The notes under the pieces were generated by a model, which saw only the letters and a list, made by a program, of their open reading frames with translations, was not told the DNA's origin and ran no database searches. A stretch of DNA of 64,000 bases, taken from positions 62,001 through 126,000 of the forward strand of contig CM082588.2 in assembly GCA_040954595.2 (NCBI GenBank), in the 5' to 3' direction. This stretch comes from Balanoglossus misakiensis (Eukaryota; Hemichordata). The first letter of the stretch is position 1; each line of letters opens with the position of its first letter. Below, one piece after another: positions 62,762-64,000 of this stretch. Position numbers and translations under genes: made by a program.

Positions 62762-64000
62762 CTATTTCATAACGAGCTTTCTGAGTCTGTCAATTTCTAC
62801 TTGCATTGTCATCCTCTGTTTCTTTTCCTCATCAATTTCGCTCATAAGCGTGGTCATTTCTGACTTGAACTCTTTCCGGATGGTGTCAATGCTCTCCCGC
62901 AAACTCTTGATTTCTGCTTTAAGATCCAGCACTAACTCTGAGTCCACACTAGCATTCTCAGGAATGCTATTTTGCCGAGCTGTATGAGTTGAGTGTGGTC
63001 GACTATCTGGTCTGGAAGGCTTTTTCTTATCCTCTGGTGTTGCATGCTGAAAATACAAGACGTAAAAGTCACCAACAAAGCAAATTGTGAACAGAGGGTT
63101 TTCTTTCTTCAAAAGAACAAACATAAGATTAGAGGACCCATTGCTTGTAGAGTACCCTTGAGGGACAAATGTGTAAAAGGTGTGTGTGTGTGTATGTGTC
63201 AAATGGAGTGAGGATATCCCAAAACATGAATGGTACACCAGCTGGTCTGAAAAGAGCTGCGGAATGGGGTTTTTTACTTGACAATGCAAAACATGATGAT
63301 GATGACACCAAACTTACATGTGTGTGATGATCGTTCATCAGAGTATCCGGAATGGGTGGTCGTTTCGGCACTGATTTCTTGTCAGGGTGCCAGGGTATTT
63401 GGTCATCGTCAGTTGGGCTCTGCATGTCATGGTGGAATGAGATGAGATGAGACTGACATGAATAACACGGCTGTGAATCAACAATGTTCCCTGACTGCCA
63501 CACTGAAAAGCTTGTGAGGGACTTGAAACAGAACTGGCCTTTGCAATGACCTCCACATCCTGGCACATGTATTAATGTTGGAAGCATGATTTTCATGACA
63601 CAACTTTACATATGACACGTCCAATTGAAATGTAGTGGTAATTGATGACAGTGGTGTCATTGCATGGAAGGAAAAAATAGTTGGATGTTCTTACCCCGTC
63701 TGCTTTCTTGACGTGAATTGACGGCGGTCTTCTGCCGGGGTTGTTTGCTCTGAATTTTGTTAAATGTGTCAGCTTGTCTGGTGAGGCCTCTACGCTGTCA
63801 AAGTCTTCTGAAAAAAAATTATACACATTGTAAGTTAGTATTTCATCTATATCTGTATGAATATCTGGTCTGACTGTCAGTCAGTCTGCTTGTCTCAGTC
63901 TCTCTCTCTGTCTCTCTCTCTATCCTTCTCTATATCCACCCTCAATCCCTCTCCCTTGCCCCCTCCCCCACTCTCAATGCCCCTTACCTGGCTCAAGTGC
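62762..64000 (-). CDS. CD2AP/SH3KBP1 (CIN85, cindr)-family adaptor, C-terminal exons (partial)
   Basis: Coding exons are 63988-64000 (truncated by the window edge), 63695-63807, 63318-63419 and 62762-63046, all phase-consistent, ending at TAG 62762. The second holds a capping-protein-interaction motif, LTHLTKFRANNPGRRPP (family pattern LxHxTxxRPK...P), preceded by DFDSVEASPDK. A proline-rich linker follows (VPKRPPIPDTL, KKPSRPDSRPH). The last exon ends in a coiled coil (LKAEIKSLRESIDTIRKEF, then LMSEIDEEKKQRMTMQVEID). Family members use N-terminal SH3 domains, off this window, to bind Cbl and endocytic partners and link them to actin capping; the coiled coil oligomerises them. Which vertebrate paralogue is closer cannot be judged. 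Confidence 0.82.
63893..63935. repeat. TCTC/TCTG-rich simple repeat
   Basis: A pyrimidine-rich low-complexity run in the intron just after the truncated exon at the right edge. Confidence 0.8.

Overview
The window is AT-rich animal nuclear DNA. It has long introns with GT/AG splice sites, microsatellites and decayed transposon pieces. Every gene I can support lies on the minus strand. The content points to an invertebrate with motile cilia: a complete outer-arm axonemal dynein heavy chain, and an atypical soluble guanylate cyclase of the Gyc-88E (oxygen-sensor) type, a class I know from invertebrates and not from vertebrates. I cannot fix the phylum from sequence alone.

Layout, right to left in the direction of transcription: (1) 60155-64000, the 3' end of a CD2AP/SH3KBP1 (CIN85, fly cindr) adaptor gene, with three full coding exons, a sliver of a fourth at the window edge and a long 3' UTR; (2) 58702-59750, a complete three-exon TIMM13 gene (94 aa), a mitochondrial intermembrane-space chaperone; (3) 7393-56441, a complete DNAH5/DNAH8-class dynein heavy chain; (4) 81-2773, the first two coding exons of the guanylate cyclase, whose cyclase domain lies off the left edge.

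For the dynein I read 77 coding exons by hand. Every junction keeps phase and they sum to 14,085 nt (4,694 codons before the stop), against about 4,600 residues in human DNAH5. All domains are present: tail, linker, AAA1-AAA4 with intact P-loops, coiled-coil stalk with microtubule-binding tip, AAA5, AAA6 and C-terminal domain.

The least expected structure is at the 5' end and in the introns of the dynein gene. There are two candidate alternative first exons, one carrying a 46-bp stretch that is perfectly duplicated next to it. There are consecutive microexons, a candidate cassette exon that looks like a copy of the end of the preceding linker exon, an extra 27-nt exon before AAA4, a perfect 36-bp-arm hairpin just inside an intron, and several RFX X-box-like sites, one next to a forkhead site. 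I found no CRISPR array, tRNA or rRNA, and I see no previously undescribed system beyond these gene-architecture features.
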